This document shows, one piece after another, positions 45,520-59,013 of a stretch of DNA of 64,000 nucleotides. Origin of the DNA: Synaphobranchus kaupii (Eukaryota > Chordata > Actinopteri > Anguilliformes > Synaphobranchidae); assembly GCA_029718625.1 (NCBI GenBank), contig JAINUF010000027.1:666676-730675 (forward strand), given 5' to 3'. Numbering within the stretch: position 1 is the stretch's first letter; each line of letters opens with the position of its first letter. The translations under genes were made by a program, and so were the position numbers. The notes below the pieces were generated by a model, which saw only the letters and a list, made by a program, of their open reading frames with translations, searched no databases and was not told where the DNA came from.

Positions 45520-45760
45520 TTTTAAAAGTTTTGTTTTCCGTTTTCGCACGCGATGGGGCTGTTCGCCGAGGTAAAAGGTGGAAACTATCACTGTATTATT
45601 CACAATGATGATAATTAAACGTCTTCGTATCCTAATTATGCAGTCGATAATATTCACTCTCGTAATTTTGCTCCTTTGACCGCGTTGATAAGCAAAATTA
45701 AACGGAACCGGCGGTTGACGTTTAGAAACAATTTAACCCGGGTCAGCTCAGGGCAACTTC

Positions 45761-45880
45761 GCTCACGGCCATACCACACTGAAAGAGCCCGAACTCGTCC
45801 GATCTCGGAAGCCAAACAGTGTAGGGCCTGGTTAGTACTTGGATGGGAGACCGCCTGGGAATACTAGGTGCTGTAAGCAT
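45761..45880 (+). rRNA. 5S rRNA gene, type b (U28)
   Basis: Standard type b. Confidence 0.95.
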
Positions 45881-46115
45881 TTTTAAAAGTTTTGTTTTCC
45901 GTTTTCGCACGCGATGGGGCTGTTCGCCGAGGTAAAAGGTGGAAACTATCACTGTATTATTCACAATGATGATAATTAAACGTATCCTAATTATGCAGTC
46001 GATAACATGCACTCTCGTAATTGTGCTCCTTTGACCGCGTTGATAAACAGAATTAAGCGGAACCGGCGTTTGAAATTTAGAAACAATTTAACCCGGGTCA
46101 GCTCATTTCACCTTT

Positions 46116-46315
46116 GCTCACGGCCATCCCACACTGAAAAGGCCCGAACCCGAGCTGTATTGTGATAGCGCATTTTCAAAACTCAAGTGTCATCGATTGC
46201 AGTGCGCATTAGGTGTAAACGACAATTCGGCAGCTCAGAGCACCTGTCCTCAAGCGATCCGCTAGCCTCAGCCTTTCAGTAGCTTGGATGACAGGCTCAC
46301 GCCACCGCGCCCAGC
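46116..46315. pseudogene. 5S type c fragment joined to antisense 7SL-like segment (U28)
   Basis: Standard form, C in the c-spacer as in U21 and U31. Confidence 0.75.
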
Positions 46316-46981
46316 GAAAGCCGAATGGCATTTTATTGCTTTTCTAGAAAGCAGTGTTGTGACGTCAAATAGGCATCAGTCTGATTCTCTGCGCAACGTT
46401 CCCTAGAGTGGTAGGCTATAAATAGGCAGAGGAAACAAGGTCAACAAGAAAACAGCAAACATTAGGTCAATCGTTAGCCGACAGCAACGTGAAGTGAAAT
46501 AAAAATAATAATAACGGGAGATTTTGCAAAAACAAAGCAGAAACTAAATAAGCCCCTCTTCAGTCTGACCGAAGCTAAACGAAAATCGAAATAAAAATAG
46601 AAAAGTAAGTAAAAGCAAACCTACTTAAAATTCAAAGTTATTCTGACAGGTTCGTTAATTTAGCTAAACCAGCAGCCAATATATGCCTATAAATGAACAT
46701 TTTGTTGTTAATATGAGTTCTGTAACTTATTAAATTGAGTTTGCAGGAAAAGATAATTCTGAATAGAAACCGCTTGACGTGCCTTTACGCATGAATCCAA
46801 ACACACATAGATTTTGATTGTACCAAAGAACAAATTCCGATAAGGAAAATGACTAATTATGCAGTCGACAATATGCACTCTCGTAATTGTGCTCCTTTGA
46901 CCGCGTTGATAAGCAAAATAAAGCGGAACCGGCGGTTGAAGTTTAGAAATAATTTAACCCGGGTCAGCTCCGGTCACCTTC

Positions 46982-47101
46982 GCTCACGGCCATACCACAC
47001 TGAAAATGCCCGAACTCGTCTGATCTCGGAAGCCAAGCAGTGTAGGGCTTGGTTAGTACTTGGATGGGAGACCGCCTGGGAATACTAGGTGCTGTAAGCA
47101 T
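46982..47101 (+). rRNA. 5S rRNA gene, type a (U29)
   Basis: Type a, A103; the following spacer has private GTACCCTAATT. Confidence 0.95.
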
Positions 47102-47342
47102 TTTTAAAAGTTTTGTTTTCCGTTTTCGCACGCGATGGGGCTGTTCGCCGAGGTAAAAGGTGGAAACTATCACTGTATTATTCACAATGATGATAATTAA
47201 ACGTCTTCGTACCCTAATTATGCAGTCGATAATATTCACTCTCGTAATTTTGCTCCTTTGACCGCGTTGATAAGCAAAATTAAACGGAACCGGCGGTTGA
47301 CGTTTAGAAACAATTTAACCCGGGTCAGCTCAGGGCAACTTC

Positions 47343-47462
47343 GCTCACGGCCATACCACACTGAAAGAGCCCGAACTCGTCCGATCTCGGAAACCAAACA
47401 GTGTAGGGCCTGGTTAGTACTTGGATGGGAGGCCGCCTGGGAATACTAGGTGCTGTAAGCAT
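47343..47462 (+). rRNA. 5S rRNA gene, type b with G51A and A90G (U29)
   Basis: Same gene-body changes as U12 and U22, but with the normal GACCGCGTTG spacer, so the tract was recombined. Confidence 0.9.
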
Positions 47463-47697
47463 TTTTAAAAGTTTTGTTTTCCGTTTTCGCACGCGATGGG
47501 GCTGTTCGCCGAGGTAAAAGGTGGAAACTATCACTGTATTATTCACAATGATGATAATTAAACGTATCCTAATTATGCAGTCGATAATATGCACTCTCGT
47601 AATTGTGCTCCTTTGACCGCGTTGATAAACAGAATTAAGCGGAACCGGCGTTTGAAATTTAGAAACAATTTAACCCGGGTCAGCTCATTTCACCTTT

Positions 47698-47897
47698 GCT
47701 CACGGCCATCCCACACTGAAAAGGCCCGAACCCGAGCTGTATTGTGATAGCGCATTTTCAAAACTCAAGTGTCATCGATTGCAGTGCGCATTAGGTGTAA
47801 ACGACAATTCGGCAGCTCAGAGCACCTGTCCTCAAGCGATCCGCTAGCCTCAGCCTTTCAGTAGCTTGGATGACAGGCTCACGCCACCGCGCCCAGC
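47698..47897. pseudogene. 5S type c fragment joined to antisense 7SL-like segment (U29)
   Basis: Standard form. Confidence 0.75.
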
Positions 47898-48567
47898 GAA
47901 AGCCGAATGGCATTTTATTGCTTTTCTAGAAAGCAGTGTTGTGACGTCAAATAGGCATCAGTCTGATTCTCTGCGCAACGTTCCCTAGAGTGGTAGGCTA
48001 TAAATAGGCAGAGGAAACAAGGTCAACAAGAAAACAGCAAACATTAGGTCAATCGTTAGCCGACAGCAACGTGAAGTGAAATAAAAATAATAATAACGGG
48101 AGATTTTGCAAAAACAAAGCAGAAACTAAATAAGCCCCTCTTCAGTCTGACCGAAGCTAAACGAAAATCGAAATAAAAATAGAAAAGTAAGTAAAAGCAA
48201 ACCTACTTAAAATTCAAAGTTATTCTGACAGGTTCGTTAATTTAGCTAAACCAGCAGCCAATATATGCCTATAAATGAACATTTTGTTGTTAATATGAGT
48301 TCTGTAACTTATTAAATTGAGTTTGCTGGAAAAGACAATTCTGAATAGAAACCGCTTGACGTGCCTTTACGCATGAATCCAAACAAACACACATAGATTT
48401 TGATTGTACCAAAGAACAAATTCAGATAAGGAAAATGACTAATTATGCAGTCGACAATATGCACTCTCGTAATTGTGCTCCTTTGACCGCGTTGATAAGC
48501 AAAATAAAGCGGAACCGGCGGTTGACGTTTAGAAATAATTTAACCCGGGTCAGCTCCGGTCACCTTC

Positions 48568-48687
48568 GCTCACGGCCATACCACACTGAAAATGCCCGAA
48601 CTCGTCTGATCTCGGAAGCCAAGCAGTGTAGGGCTTGGTTAGTACTTGGATGGGAGACCGCCTGGGAATACTAGGTGCTGTAAGCAT
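48568..48687 (+). rRNA. 5S rRNA gene, type a (U30)
   Basis: Type a, A103, C at -42; leader haplotype of U25. Confidence 0.95.
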
Positions 48688-48943
48688 TTTTAAAAGTTTT
48701 GTTTTCCGTTTTCGCACGCGATGGGGCTGTTCGCCGAGGTAAAAGGTGGAAACTATCACTGTATTATTCACAATGATGATAATTAAACATCTTCGTATCC
48801 TAATTATGCAGTCGATAATATTCACTCTCGTAATTTTGCTCCTTTGACCGCGTTGATAAGCAAAATTAAACGGAACCGGCGGTTGACGTTTAGAAACAAT
48901 TTAACCCGGGTCAGCTCAGGGCAACTTCGCTCACGGCAACTTC

Positions 48944-49063
48944 GCTCACGGCCATACCACACTGAAAGAGCCCGAACTCGTCCGATCTCGGAAGCCAAAC
49001 AGTGTAGGGCCTGGTTAGTATTTGGATGGGAGACCGCCTGGGAATACTAGGTGCTGTAAGCAT
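48944..49063 (+). rRNA. 5S rRNA gene, type b with C78T (U30, type II unit)
   Basis: C78T with the 15-bp duplication, but behind the U25-type a segment (TAAACATCTTCG): a recombinant unit. Confidence 0.93.
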
Positions 49064-49298
49064 TTTTAAAAGTTTTGTTTTCCGTTTTCGCACGCGATGG
49101 GGCTGTTCGCCGAGGTAAAAGGTGGAAACTATCACTGTATTATTCACAATGATGATAATTAAACGTATCCTAATTATGCAGTCGATAATATGCACTCTCG
49201 TAATTGTGCTCCTTTGACCGCGTTGATAAACAGAATTAAGCGGAACCGGCGTTTGAAATTTAGAAACAATTTAACCCGGGTCAGCTCATTTCACCTTT

Positions 49299-49496
49299 GC
49301 TCACGGCCATCCCACACTGAAAAGGCCCGAACCCAAGCTGTATTGTGATAGCGCATTTTCAAAACTCGTGTCATCGATTGCAGTGCGCATTAGGTGTAAA
49401 CGACAATTCGGCAGCTCAGAGCACCTGTCCTCAAGCGATCCGCTAGCCTCAGCCTTTCAGTAGCTTGGATGACAGGCTCACGCCACCGCGCCCAGC
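49299..49496. pseudogene. 5S type c fragment joined to antisense 7SL-like segment (U30, type II)
   Basis: Type II form. Confidence 0.75.
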
Positions 49497-50162
49497 GAAA
49501 GCCGAATGGCATTTTATTGCTTTTCTAGAAAGCAGTGTTGTGACGTCAAATAGGCATCAGTCTGATTCTCTGCGCAACGTTCCCTAGAGTGGTAGGCTAT
49601 AAATAGGCAGAGGAAACAAGGTCAACAAGAAAACAGCAAACATTAGGTCAATCGTTAGCCGACAGCAACGTGAAGTGAAATAAAAATAATAATAACGGGA
49701 GATTTTGCAAAAACAAAGCAGAAACTAAATAAGCCCCTCTTCAGTCTGACCGAAGCTAAACGAAAATCGAAATAAAAATAGAAAAGTAAGTAAAAGCAAA
49801 CCTACTTAAAATTCAAAGTTATTCTGACAGGTTCGTTAATTTAGCTAAACCAGCAGCCAATCTATGCCTATAAATGAACATTTTGTTGTTAATATGAGTT
49901 CTGTAACTTATTAAATTGAGTTTGCAGGAAAAGATAATTCTGAATAGAAACCGCTTGACGTGCCTTTACGCATGAATCCAAACACACATAGATTTTGATT
50001 GTACCAAAGAACAAATTCAGATAAGGAAAATGACTAATTATGCAGTCGACAATATGCACTCTCGTAATTGTGCTCCTTTGACCGCGTTGATAAGCAAAAT
50101 AAAGCGGAACCGGCGGTTGAAGTTTAGAAATAATTTAACCCGGGTCAGCTCCGGTCACCTTC

Positions 50163-50282
50163 GCTCACGGCCATACCACACTGAAAATGCCCGAACTCGT
50201 CTGATCTCGGAAGCCAAGCAGTGTAGGGCTTGGTTAGTACTTGGATGGGAGACCGCCTGGGAATACTAGGTGCTGTAAGCAT
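50163..50282 (+). rRNA. 5S rRNA gene, type a (U31)
   Basis: Type a, A103. Confidence 0.95.
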
Positions 50283-50523
50283 TTTTAAAAGTTTTGTTTT
50301 CCGTTTTCGCACGCGATGGGGCTGTTCGCCGAGGTAAAAGGTGGAAACTATCACTGTATTATTCACAATGATGATAATTAAACGTCTTCGTATCCTAATT
50401 ATGCAGTCGATAATATTCACTCTCGTAATTTTGCTCCTTTGACCGCGTTGATAAGCAAAATTAAACGGAACCGGCGGTTGACGTTTAGAAACAATTTAAC
50501 CCGGGTCAGCTCAGGGCAACTTC

Positions 50524-50643
50524 GCTCACGGCCATACCACACTGAAAGAGCCCGAACTCGTCCGATCTCGGAAGCCAAACAGTGTAGGGCCTGGTTAGTA
50601 CTTGGATGGGAGACCGCCTGGGAATACTAGGTGCTGTAAGCAT
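50524..50643 (+). rRNA. 5S rRNA gene, type b (U31)
   Basis: Standard type b. Confidence 0.95.
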
Positions 50644-50878
50644 TTTTAAAAGTTTTGTTTTCCGTTTTCGCACGCGATGGGGCTGTTCGCCGAGGTAAAA
50701 GGTGGAAACTATCACTGTATTATTCACAATGATGATAATTAAACGTATCCTAATTATGCAGTCGATAACATGCACTCTCGTAATTGTGCTCCTTTGACCG
50801 CGTTGATAAACAGAATTAAGCGGAACCGGCGTTTGAAATTTAGAAACAATTTAACCCGGGTCAGCTCATTTCACCTTT

Positions 50879-51078
50879 GCTCACGGCCATCCCACACTGA
50901 AAAGGCCCGAACCCGAGCTGTATTGTGATAGCGCATTTTCAAAACTCAAGTGTCATCGATTGCAGTGCGCATTAGGTGTAAACGACAATTCGGCAGCTCA
51001 GAGCACCTGTCCTCAAGCGATCCGCTAGCCTCAGCCTTTCAGTAGCTTGGATGACAGGCTCACGCCACCGCGCCCAGC
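50879..51078. pseudogene. 5S type c fragment joined to antisense 7SL-like segment (U31)
   Basis: Standard form, C in the c-spacer. Confidence 0.75.
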
Positions 51079-51744
51079 GAAAGCCGAATGGCATTTTATT
51101 GCTTTTCTAGAAAGCAGTGTTGTGACGTCAAATAGGCATCAGTCTGATTCTCTGCGCAACGTTCCCTAGAGTGGTAGGCTATAAATAGGCAGAGGAAACA
51201 AGGTCAACAAGAAAACAGCAAACATTAGGTCAATCGTTAGCCGACAGCAACGTGAAGTGAAATAAAAATAATAATAACGGGAGATTTTGCAAAAACAAAG
51301 CAGAAACTAAATAAGCCCCTCTTCAGTCTGACCGAAGCTAAACGAAAATCGAAATAAAAATAGAAAAGTAAGTAAAAGCAAACCTACTTAAAATTCAAAG
51401 TTATTCTGACAGGTTCGTTAATTTAGCTAAACCAGCAGCCAATATATGCCTATAAATGAACATTTTGTTGTTAATATGAGTTCTGTAACTTATTAAATTG
51501 AGTTTGCAGGAAAAGATAATTCTGAATAGAAACCGCTTGACGTGCCTTTACGCATGAATCCAAACACACATAGATTTTGATTGTACCAAAGAACAAATTC
51601 CGATAAGGAAAATGACTAATTATGCAGTCGACAATATGCACTCTCGTAATTGTGCTCCTTTGACCGCGTTGATAAGCAAAATAAAGCGGAACCGGCGGTT
51701 GAAGTTTAGAAATAATTTAACCCGGGTCAGCTCCGGTCACCTTC

Positions 51745-51864
51745 GCTCACGGCCATACCACACTGAAAATGCCCGAACTCGTCTGATCTCGGAAGCCAAG
51801 CAGTGTAGGGCTTGGTTAGTACTTGGATGGGAGACCGCCTGGGAATACTAGGTGCTGTAAGCAT
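51745..51864 (+). rRNA. 5S rRNA gene, type a (U32)
   Basis: Type a, A103. The spacer after it has a private 9-bp deletion (GGTGGATGTATT). Confidence 0.95.
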
Positions 51865-52111
51865 TTTTAAAAGTTTTGTTTTCCGTTTTCGCACGCGATG
51901 GGGCTGTTCGCCGAGGTAAAAGGTGGATGTATTATTCACAATGATGATAATTAAACGTCTTCGTATCCTAATTATGCAGTCGATAATATTCACTCTCGTA
52001 ATTTTGCTCCTTTGACCGCGTTGATAAGCAAAATTAAACGGAACCGGCGGTTGACGTTTAGAAACAATTTAACCCGGGTCAGCTCAGGGCAACTTCGCTC
52101 ACGGCAACTTC

Positions 52112-52231
52112 GCTCACGGCCATACCACACTGAAAGAGCCCGAACTCGTCCGATCTCGGAAGCCAAACAGTGTAGGGCCTGGTTAGTATTTGGATGGGAG
52201 ACCGCCTGGGAATACTAGGTGCTGTAAGCAT
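52112..52231 (+). rRNA. 5S rRNA gene, type b with C78T (U32, type II unit)
   Basis: C78T with the 15-bp upstream duplication. Confidence 0.93.
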
Positions 52232-52466
52232 TTTTAAAAGTTTTGTTTTCCGTTTTCGCACGCGATGGGGCTGTTCGCCGAGGTAAAAGGTGGAAACTAT
52301 CACTGTATTATTCACAATGATGATAATTAAACGTATCCTAATTATGCAGTCGATAATATGCACTCTCGTAATTGTGCTCCTTTGACCGCGTTGATAAACA
52401 GAATTAAGCGGAACCGGCGTTTGAAATTTAGAAACAATTTAACCCGGGTCAGCTCATTTCACCTTT

Positions 52467-52664
52467 GCTCACGGCCATCCCACACTGAAAAGGCCCGAAC
52501 CCAAGCTGTATTGTGATAGCGCATTTTCAAAACTCGTGTCATCGATTGCAGTGCGCATTAGGTGTAAACGACAATTCGGCAGCTCAGAGCACCTGTCCTC
52601 AAGCGATCCGCTAGCCTCAGCCTTTCAGTAGCTTGGATGACAGGCTCACGCCACCGCGCCCAGC
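52467..52664. pseudogene. 5S type c fragment joined to antisense 7SL-like segment (U32, type II)
   Basis: Type II form; the upstream flank has GAATGACATT, shared with U36. Confidence 0.75.
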
Positions 52665-53330
52665 GAAAGCCGAATGACATTTTATTGCTTTTCTAGAAAG
52701 CAGTGTTGTGACGTCAAATAGGCATCAGTCTGATTCTCTGCGCAACGTTCCCTAGAGTGGTAGGCTATAAATAGGCAGAGGAAACAAGGTCAACAAGAAA
52801 ACAGCAAACATTAGGTCAATCGTTAGCCGACAGCAACGTGAAGTGAAATAAAAATAATAATAACGGGAGATTTTGCAAAAACAAAGCAGAAACTAAATAA
52901 GCCCCTCTTCAGTCTGACCGAAGCTAAACGAAAATCGAAATAAAAATAGAAAAGTAAGTAAAAGCAAACCTACTTAAAATTCAAAGTTATTCTGACAGGT
53001 TCGTTAATTTAGCTAAACCAGCAGCCAATCTATGCCTATAAATGAACATTTTGTTGTTAATATGAGTTCTGTAACTTATTAAATTGAGTTTGCAGGAAAA
53101 GATAATTCTGAATAGAAACCGCTTGACGTGCCTTTACGCATGAATCCAAACACACATAGATTTTGATTGTACCAAAGAACAAATTCAGATAAGGAAAATG
53201 ACTAATTATGCAGTCGACAATATGCACTCTCGTAATTGTGCTCCTTTGACCGCGTTGATAAGCAAAATAAAGCGGAACCGGCGGTTGAAGTTTAGAAATA
53301 ATTTAACCCGGGTCAGCTCCGGTCACCTTC

Positions 53331-53450
53331 GCTCACGGCCATACCACACTGAAAATGCCCGAACTCGTCTGATCTCGGAAGCCAAGCAGTGTAGGGCTTG
53401 GTTAGTACTTGGATGGGAGACCGCCTGGGAATACTAGGTGCTGTAAGCAT
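53331..53450 (+). rRNA. 5S rRNA gene, type a (U33)
   Basis: Type a, A103. Confidence 0.95.
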
Positions 53451-53691
53451 TTTTAAAAGTTTTGTTTTCCGTTTTCGCACGCGATGGGGCTGTTCGCCGA
53501 GGTAAAAGGTGGAAACTATCACTGTATTATTCACAATGATGATAATTAAACGTCTTCGTATCCTAATTATGCAGTCGATAATATTCACTCTCGTAATTTT
53601 GCTCCTTTGACCGCGTTGATAAGCAAAATTAAACGGAACCGGCGGTTGACGTTTAGAAACAATTTAACCCGGGTCAGCTCAGGGCAACTTC

Positions 53692-53811
53692 GCTCACGGC
53701 CATACCACACTGAAAGAGCCCGAACTCGTCCGATCTCGGAAGCCAAACAGTGTAGGGCCTGGTTAGTACTTGGATGGGAGACCGCCTGGGAATACTAGGT
53801 GCTGTAAGCAT
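53692..53811 (+). rRNA. 5S rRNA gene, type b (U33)
   Basis: Standard type b. Confidence 0.95.
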
Positions 53812-54046
53812 TTTTAAAAGTTTTGTTTTCCGTTTTCGCACGCGATGGGGCTGTTCGCCGAGGTAAAAGGTGGAAACTATCACTGTATTATTCACAATGA
53901 TGATAATTAAACGTATCCTAATTATGCAGTCGATAATATGCACTCTCGTAATTGTGCTCCTTTGACCGCGTTGATAAACAGAATTAAGCGGAACCGGCGT
54001 TTGAAATTTAGAAACAATTTAACCCGGGTCAGCTCATTTCACCTTT

Positions 54047-54246
54047 GCTCACGGCCATCCCACACTGAAAAGGCCCGAACCCGAGCTGTATTGTGATAGC
54101 GCATTTTCAAAACTCAAGTGTCATCGATTGCAGTGCGCATTAGGTGTAAACGACAATTCGGCAGCTCAGAGCACCTGTCCTCAAGCGATCCGCTAGCCTC
54201 AGCCTTTCAGTAGCTTGGATGACAGGCTCACGCCACCGCGCCCAGC
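54047..54246. pseudogene. 5S type c fragment joined to antisense 7SL-like segment (U33)
   Basis: Standard form. Confidence 0.75.
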
Positions 54247-54916
54247 GAAAGCCGAATGGCATTTTATTGCTTTTCTAGAAAGCAGTGTTGTGACGTCAAA
54301 TAGGCATCAGTCTGATTCTCTGCGCAACGTTCCCTAGAGTGGTAGGCTATAAATAGGCAGAGGAAACAAGGTCAACAAGAAAACAGCAAACATTAGGTCA
54401 ATCGTTAGCCGACAGCAACGTGAAGTGAAATAAAAATAATAATAACGGGAGATTTTGCAAAAACAAAGCAGAAACTAAATAAGCCCCTCTTCAGTCTGAC
54501 CGAAGCTAAACGAAAATCGAAATAAAAATAGAAAAGTAAGTAAAAGCAAACCTACTTAAAATTCAAAGTTATTCTGACAGGTTCGTTAATTTAGCTAAAC
54601 CAGCAGCCAATATATGCCTATAAATGAACATTTTGTTGTTAATATGAGTTCTGTAACTTATTAAATTGAGTTTGCTGGAAAAGACAATTCTGAATAGAAA
54701 CCGCTTGACGTGCCTTTACGCATGAATCCAAACAAACACACATAGATTTTGATTGTACCAAAGAACAAATTCAGATAAGGAAAATGACTAATTATGCAGT
54801 CGACAATATGCACTCTCGTAATTGTGCTCCTTTGACCGCGTTGATAAGCAAAATAAAGCGGAACCGGCGGTTGACGTTTAGAAATAATTTAACCCGGGTC
54901 AGCTCCGGTCACCTTC

Positions 54917-55036
54917 GCTCACGGCCATACCACACTGAAAATGCCCGAACTCGTCTGATCTCGGAAGCCAAGCAGTGTAGGGCTTGGTTAGTACTTGGAT
55001 GGGAGACCGCCTGGGAATACTAGGTGCTGTAAGCAT
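54917..55036 (+). rRNA. 5S rRNA gene, type a (U34)
   Basis: Type a, A103, C at -42; leader haplotype of U25. Confidence 0.95.
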
Positions 55037-55277
55037 TTTTAAAAGTTTTGTTTTCCGTTTTCGCACGCGATGGGGCTGTTCGCCGAGGTAAAAGGTGGAA
55101 ACTATCACTGTATTATTCACAATGATGATAATTAAACGTCTTCGTATCCTAATTATGCAGTCGATAATATTCACTCTCGTAATTTTGCTCCTTTGACCGC
55201 GTTGATAAGCAAAATTAAACGGAACCGGCGGTTGACGTTTAGAAACAATTTAACCCGGGTCAGCTCAGGGCAACTTC

Positions 55278-55397
55278 GCTCACGGCCATACCACACTGAA
55301 AGAGCCCGAACTCGTCCGATCTCGGAAGCCAAACAGTGTAGGGCCTGGTTAGTACTTGGATGGGAGACCGCCTGGGAATACTAGGTGCTGTAAGCAT
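55278..55397 (+). rRNA. 5S rRNA gene, type b (U34)
   Basis: Standard type b. Confidence 0.95.
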
Positions 55398-55632
55398 TTT
55401 TAAAAGTTTTGTTTTCCGTTTTCGCACGCGATGGGGCTGTTCGCCGAGGTAAAAGGTGGAAACTATCACTGTATTATTCACAATGATGATAATTAAACGT
55501 ATCCTAATTATGCAGTCGATAATATGCACTCTCGTAATTGTGCTCCTTTGACCGCGTTGATAAACAGAATTAAGCGGAACCGGCGTTTGAAATTTAGAAA
55601 CAATTTAACCCGGGTCAGCTCATTTCACCTTT

Positions 55633-55832
55633 GCTCACGGCCATCCCACACTGAAAAGGCCCGAACCCGAGCTGTATTGTGATAGCGCATTTTCAAAACT
55701 CAAGTGTCATCGATTGCAGTGCGCATTAGGTGTAAACGACAATTCGGCAGCTCAGAGCACCTGTCCTCAAGCGATCCGCTAGCCTCAGCCTTTCAGTAGC
55801 TTGGATGACAGGCTCACGCCACCGCGCCCAGC
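55633..55832. pseudogene. 5S type c fragment joined to antisense 7SL-like segment (U34)
   Basis: Standard form. Confidence 0.75.
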
Positions 55833-56502
55833 GAAAGCCGAATGGCATTTTATTGCTTTTCTAGAAAGCAGTGTTGTGACGTCAAATAGGCATCAGTCTG
55901 ATTCTCTGCGCAACGTTCCCTAGAGTGGTAGGCTATAAATAGGCAGAGGAAACAAGGTCAACAAGAAAACAGCAAACATTAGGTCAATCGTTAGCCGACA
56001 GCAACGTGAAGTGAAATAAAAATAATAATAACGGGAGATTTTGCAAAAACAAAGCAGAAACTAAATAAGCCCCTCTTCAGTCTGACCGAAGCTAAACGAA
56101 AATCGAAATAAAAATAGAAAAGTAAGTAAAAGCAAACCTACTTAAAATTCAAAGTTATTCTGACAGGTTCGTTAATTTAGCTAAACCAGCAGCCAATATA
56201 TGCCTATAAATGAACATTTTGTTGTTAATATGAGTTCTGTAACTTATTAAATTGAGTTTGCTGGAAAAGACAATTCTGAATAGAAACCGCTTGACGTGCC
56301 TTTACGCATGAATCCAAACAAACACACATAGATTTTGATTGTACCAAAGAACAAATTCAGATAAGGAAAATGACTAATTATGCAGTCGACAATATGCACT
56401 CTCGTAATTGTGCTCCTTTGACCGCGTTGATAAGCAAAATAAAGCGGAACCGGCGGTTGACGTTTAGAAATAATTTAACCCGGGTCAGCTCCGGTCACCT
56501 TC

Positions 56503-56622
56503 GCTCACGGCCATACCACACTGAAAATGCCCGAACTCGTCTGATCTCGGAAGCCAAGCAGTGTAGGGCTTGGTTAGTACTTGGATGGGAGACCGCCTGG
56601 GAATACTAGGTGCTGTAAGCAT
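56503..56622 (+). rRNA. 5S rRNA gene, type a (U35)
   Basis: Type a, A103, C at -42; leader haplotype of U25, directly repeating U34. Confidence 0.95.
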
Positions 56623-56863
56623 TTTTAAAAGTTTTGTTTTCCGTTTTCGCACGCGATGGGGCTGTTCGCCGAGGTAAAAGGTGGAAACTATCACTGTATT
56701 ATTCACAATGATGATAATTAAACGTCTTCGTATCCTAATTATGCAGTCGATAATATTCACTCTCGTAATTTTGCTCCTTTGACCGCGTTGATAAGCAAAA
56801 TTAAACGGAACCGGCGGTTGACGTTTAGAAACAATTTAACCCGGGTCAGCTCAGGGCAACTTC

Positions 56864-56983
56864 GCTCACGGCCATACCACACTGAAAGAGCCCGAACTCG
56901 TCCGATCTCGGAAGCCAAACAGTGTAGGGCCTGGTTAGTACTTGGATGGGAGACCGCCTGGGAATACTAGGTGCTGTAAGCAT
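56864..56983 (+). rRNA. 5S rRNA gene, type b (U35)
   Basis: Standard type b. Confidence 0.95.
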
Positions 56984-57218
56984 TTTTAAAAGTTTTGTTT
57001 TCCGTTTTCGCACGCGATGGGGCTGTTCGCCGAGGTAAAAGGTGGAAACTATCACTGTATTATTCACAATGATGATAATTAAACGTATCCTAATTATGCA
57101 GTCGATAATATGCACTCTCGTAATTGTGCTCCTTTGACCGCGTTGATAAACAGAATTAAGCGGAACCGGCGTTTGAAATTTAGAAACAATTTAACCCGGG
57201 TCAGCTCATTTCACCTTT

Positions 57219-57418
57219 GCTCACGGCCATCCCACACTGAAAAGGCCCGAACCCGAGCTGTATTGTGATAGCGCATTTTCAAAACTCAAGTGTCATCGAT
57301 TGCAGTGCGCATTAGGTGTAAACGACAATTCGGCAGCTCAGAGCACCTGTCCTCAAGCGATCCGCTAGCCTCAGCCTTTCAGTAGCTTGGATGACAGGCT
57401 CACGCCACCGCGCCCAGC
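57219..57418. pseudogene. 5S type c fragment joined to antisense 7SL-like segment (U35)
   Basis: Standard form; spacer has AAACAATGCAG. Confidence 0.75.
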
Positions 57419-58084
57419 GAAAGCCGAATGGCATTTTATTGCTTTTCTAGAAAGCAGTGTTGTGACGTCAAATAGGCATCAGTCTGATTCTCTGCGCAAC
57501 GTTCCCTAGAGTGGTAGGCTATAAATAGGCAGAGGAAACAAGGTCAACAAGAAAACAGCAAACATTAGGTCAATCGTTAGCCGACAGCAACGTGAAGTGA
57601 AATAAAAATAATAATAACGGGAGATTTTGCAAAAACAATGCAGAAACTAAATAAGCCCCTCTTCAGTCTGACCGAAGCTAAACGAAAATCGAAATAAAAA
57701 TAGAAAAGTAAGTAAAAGCAAACCTACTTAAAATTCAAAGTTATTCTGACAGGTTCGTTAATTTAGCTAAACCAGCAGCCAATCTATGCCTATAAATGAA
57801 CATTTTGTTGTTAATATGAGTTCTGTAACTTATTAAATTGAGTTTGCAGGAAAAGATAATTCTGAATAGAAACCGCTTGACGTGCCTTTACGCATGAATC
57901 CAAACACACATAGATTTTGATTGTACCAAAGAACAAATTCAGATAAGGAAAATGACTAATTATGCAGTCGACAATATGCACTCTCGTAATTGTGCTCCTT
58001 TGACCGCGTTGATAAGCAAAATAAAGCGGAACCGGCGGTTGAAGTTTAGAAATAATTTAACCCGGGTCAGCTCCGGTCACCTTC

Positions 58085-58204
58085 GCTCACGGCCATACCA
58101 CACTGAAAATGCCCGAACTCGTCTGATCTCGGAAGCCAAGCAGTGTAGGGCTTGGTTAGTACTTGGATGGGAGACCGCCTGGGAATACTAGGTGCTGTAA
58201 GCAT
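58085..58204 (+). rRNA. 5S rRNA gene, type a (U36)
   Basis: Type a, A103. Confidence 0.95.
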
Positions 58205-58460
58205 TTTTAAAAGTTTTGTTTTCCGTTTTCGCACGCGATGGGGCTGTTCGCCGAGGTAAAAGGTGGAAACTATCACTGTATTATTCACAATGATGATAAT
58301 TAAACGTCTTCGTATCCTAATTATGCAGTCGATAATATTCACTCTCGTAATTTTGCTCCTTTGACCGCGTTGATAAGCAAAATTAAACGGAACCGGCGGT
58401 TGACGTTTAGAAACAATTTAACCCGGGTCAGCTCAGGGCAACTTCGCTCACGGCAACTTC

Positions 58461-58580
58461 GCTCACGGCCATACCACACTGAAAGAGCCCGAACTCGTCC
58501 GATCTCGGAAGCCAAACAGTGTAGGGCCTGGTTAGTATTTGGATGGGAGACCGCCTGGGAATACTAGGTGCTGTAAGCAT
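58461..58580 (+). rRNA. 5S rRNA gene, type b with C78T (U36, type II unit)
   Basis: C78T with the 15-bp upstream duplication. Confidence 0.93.
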
Positions 58581-58815
58581 TTTTAAAAGTTTTGTTTTCC
58601 GTTTTCGCACGCGATGGGGCTGTTCGCCGAGGTAAAAGGTGGAAACTATCACTGTATTATTCACAATGATGATAATTAAACGTATCCTAATTATGCAGTC
58701 GATAATATGCACTCTCGTAATTGTGCTCCTTTGACCGCGTTGATAAACAGAATTAAGCGGAACCGGCGTTTGAAATTTAGAAACAATTTAACCCGGGTCA
58801 GCTCATTTCACCTTT

Positions 58816-59013
58816 GCTCACGGCCATCCCACACTGAAAAGGCCCGAACCCAAGCTGTATTGTGATAGCGCATTTTCAAAACTCGTGTCATCGATTGCAG
58901 TGCGCATTAGGTGTAAACGACAATTCGGCAGCTCAGAGCACCTGTCCTCAAGCGATCCGCTAGCCTCAGCCTTTCAGTAGCTTGGATGACAGGCTCACGC
59001 CACCGCGCCCAGC
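58816..59013. pseudogene. 5S type c fragment joined to antisense 7SL-like segment (U36, type II)
   Basis: Type II form with GAATGACATT upstream of the 7SL-like start, as in U32. Confidence 0.75.
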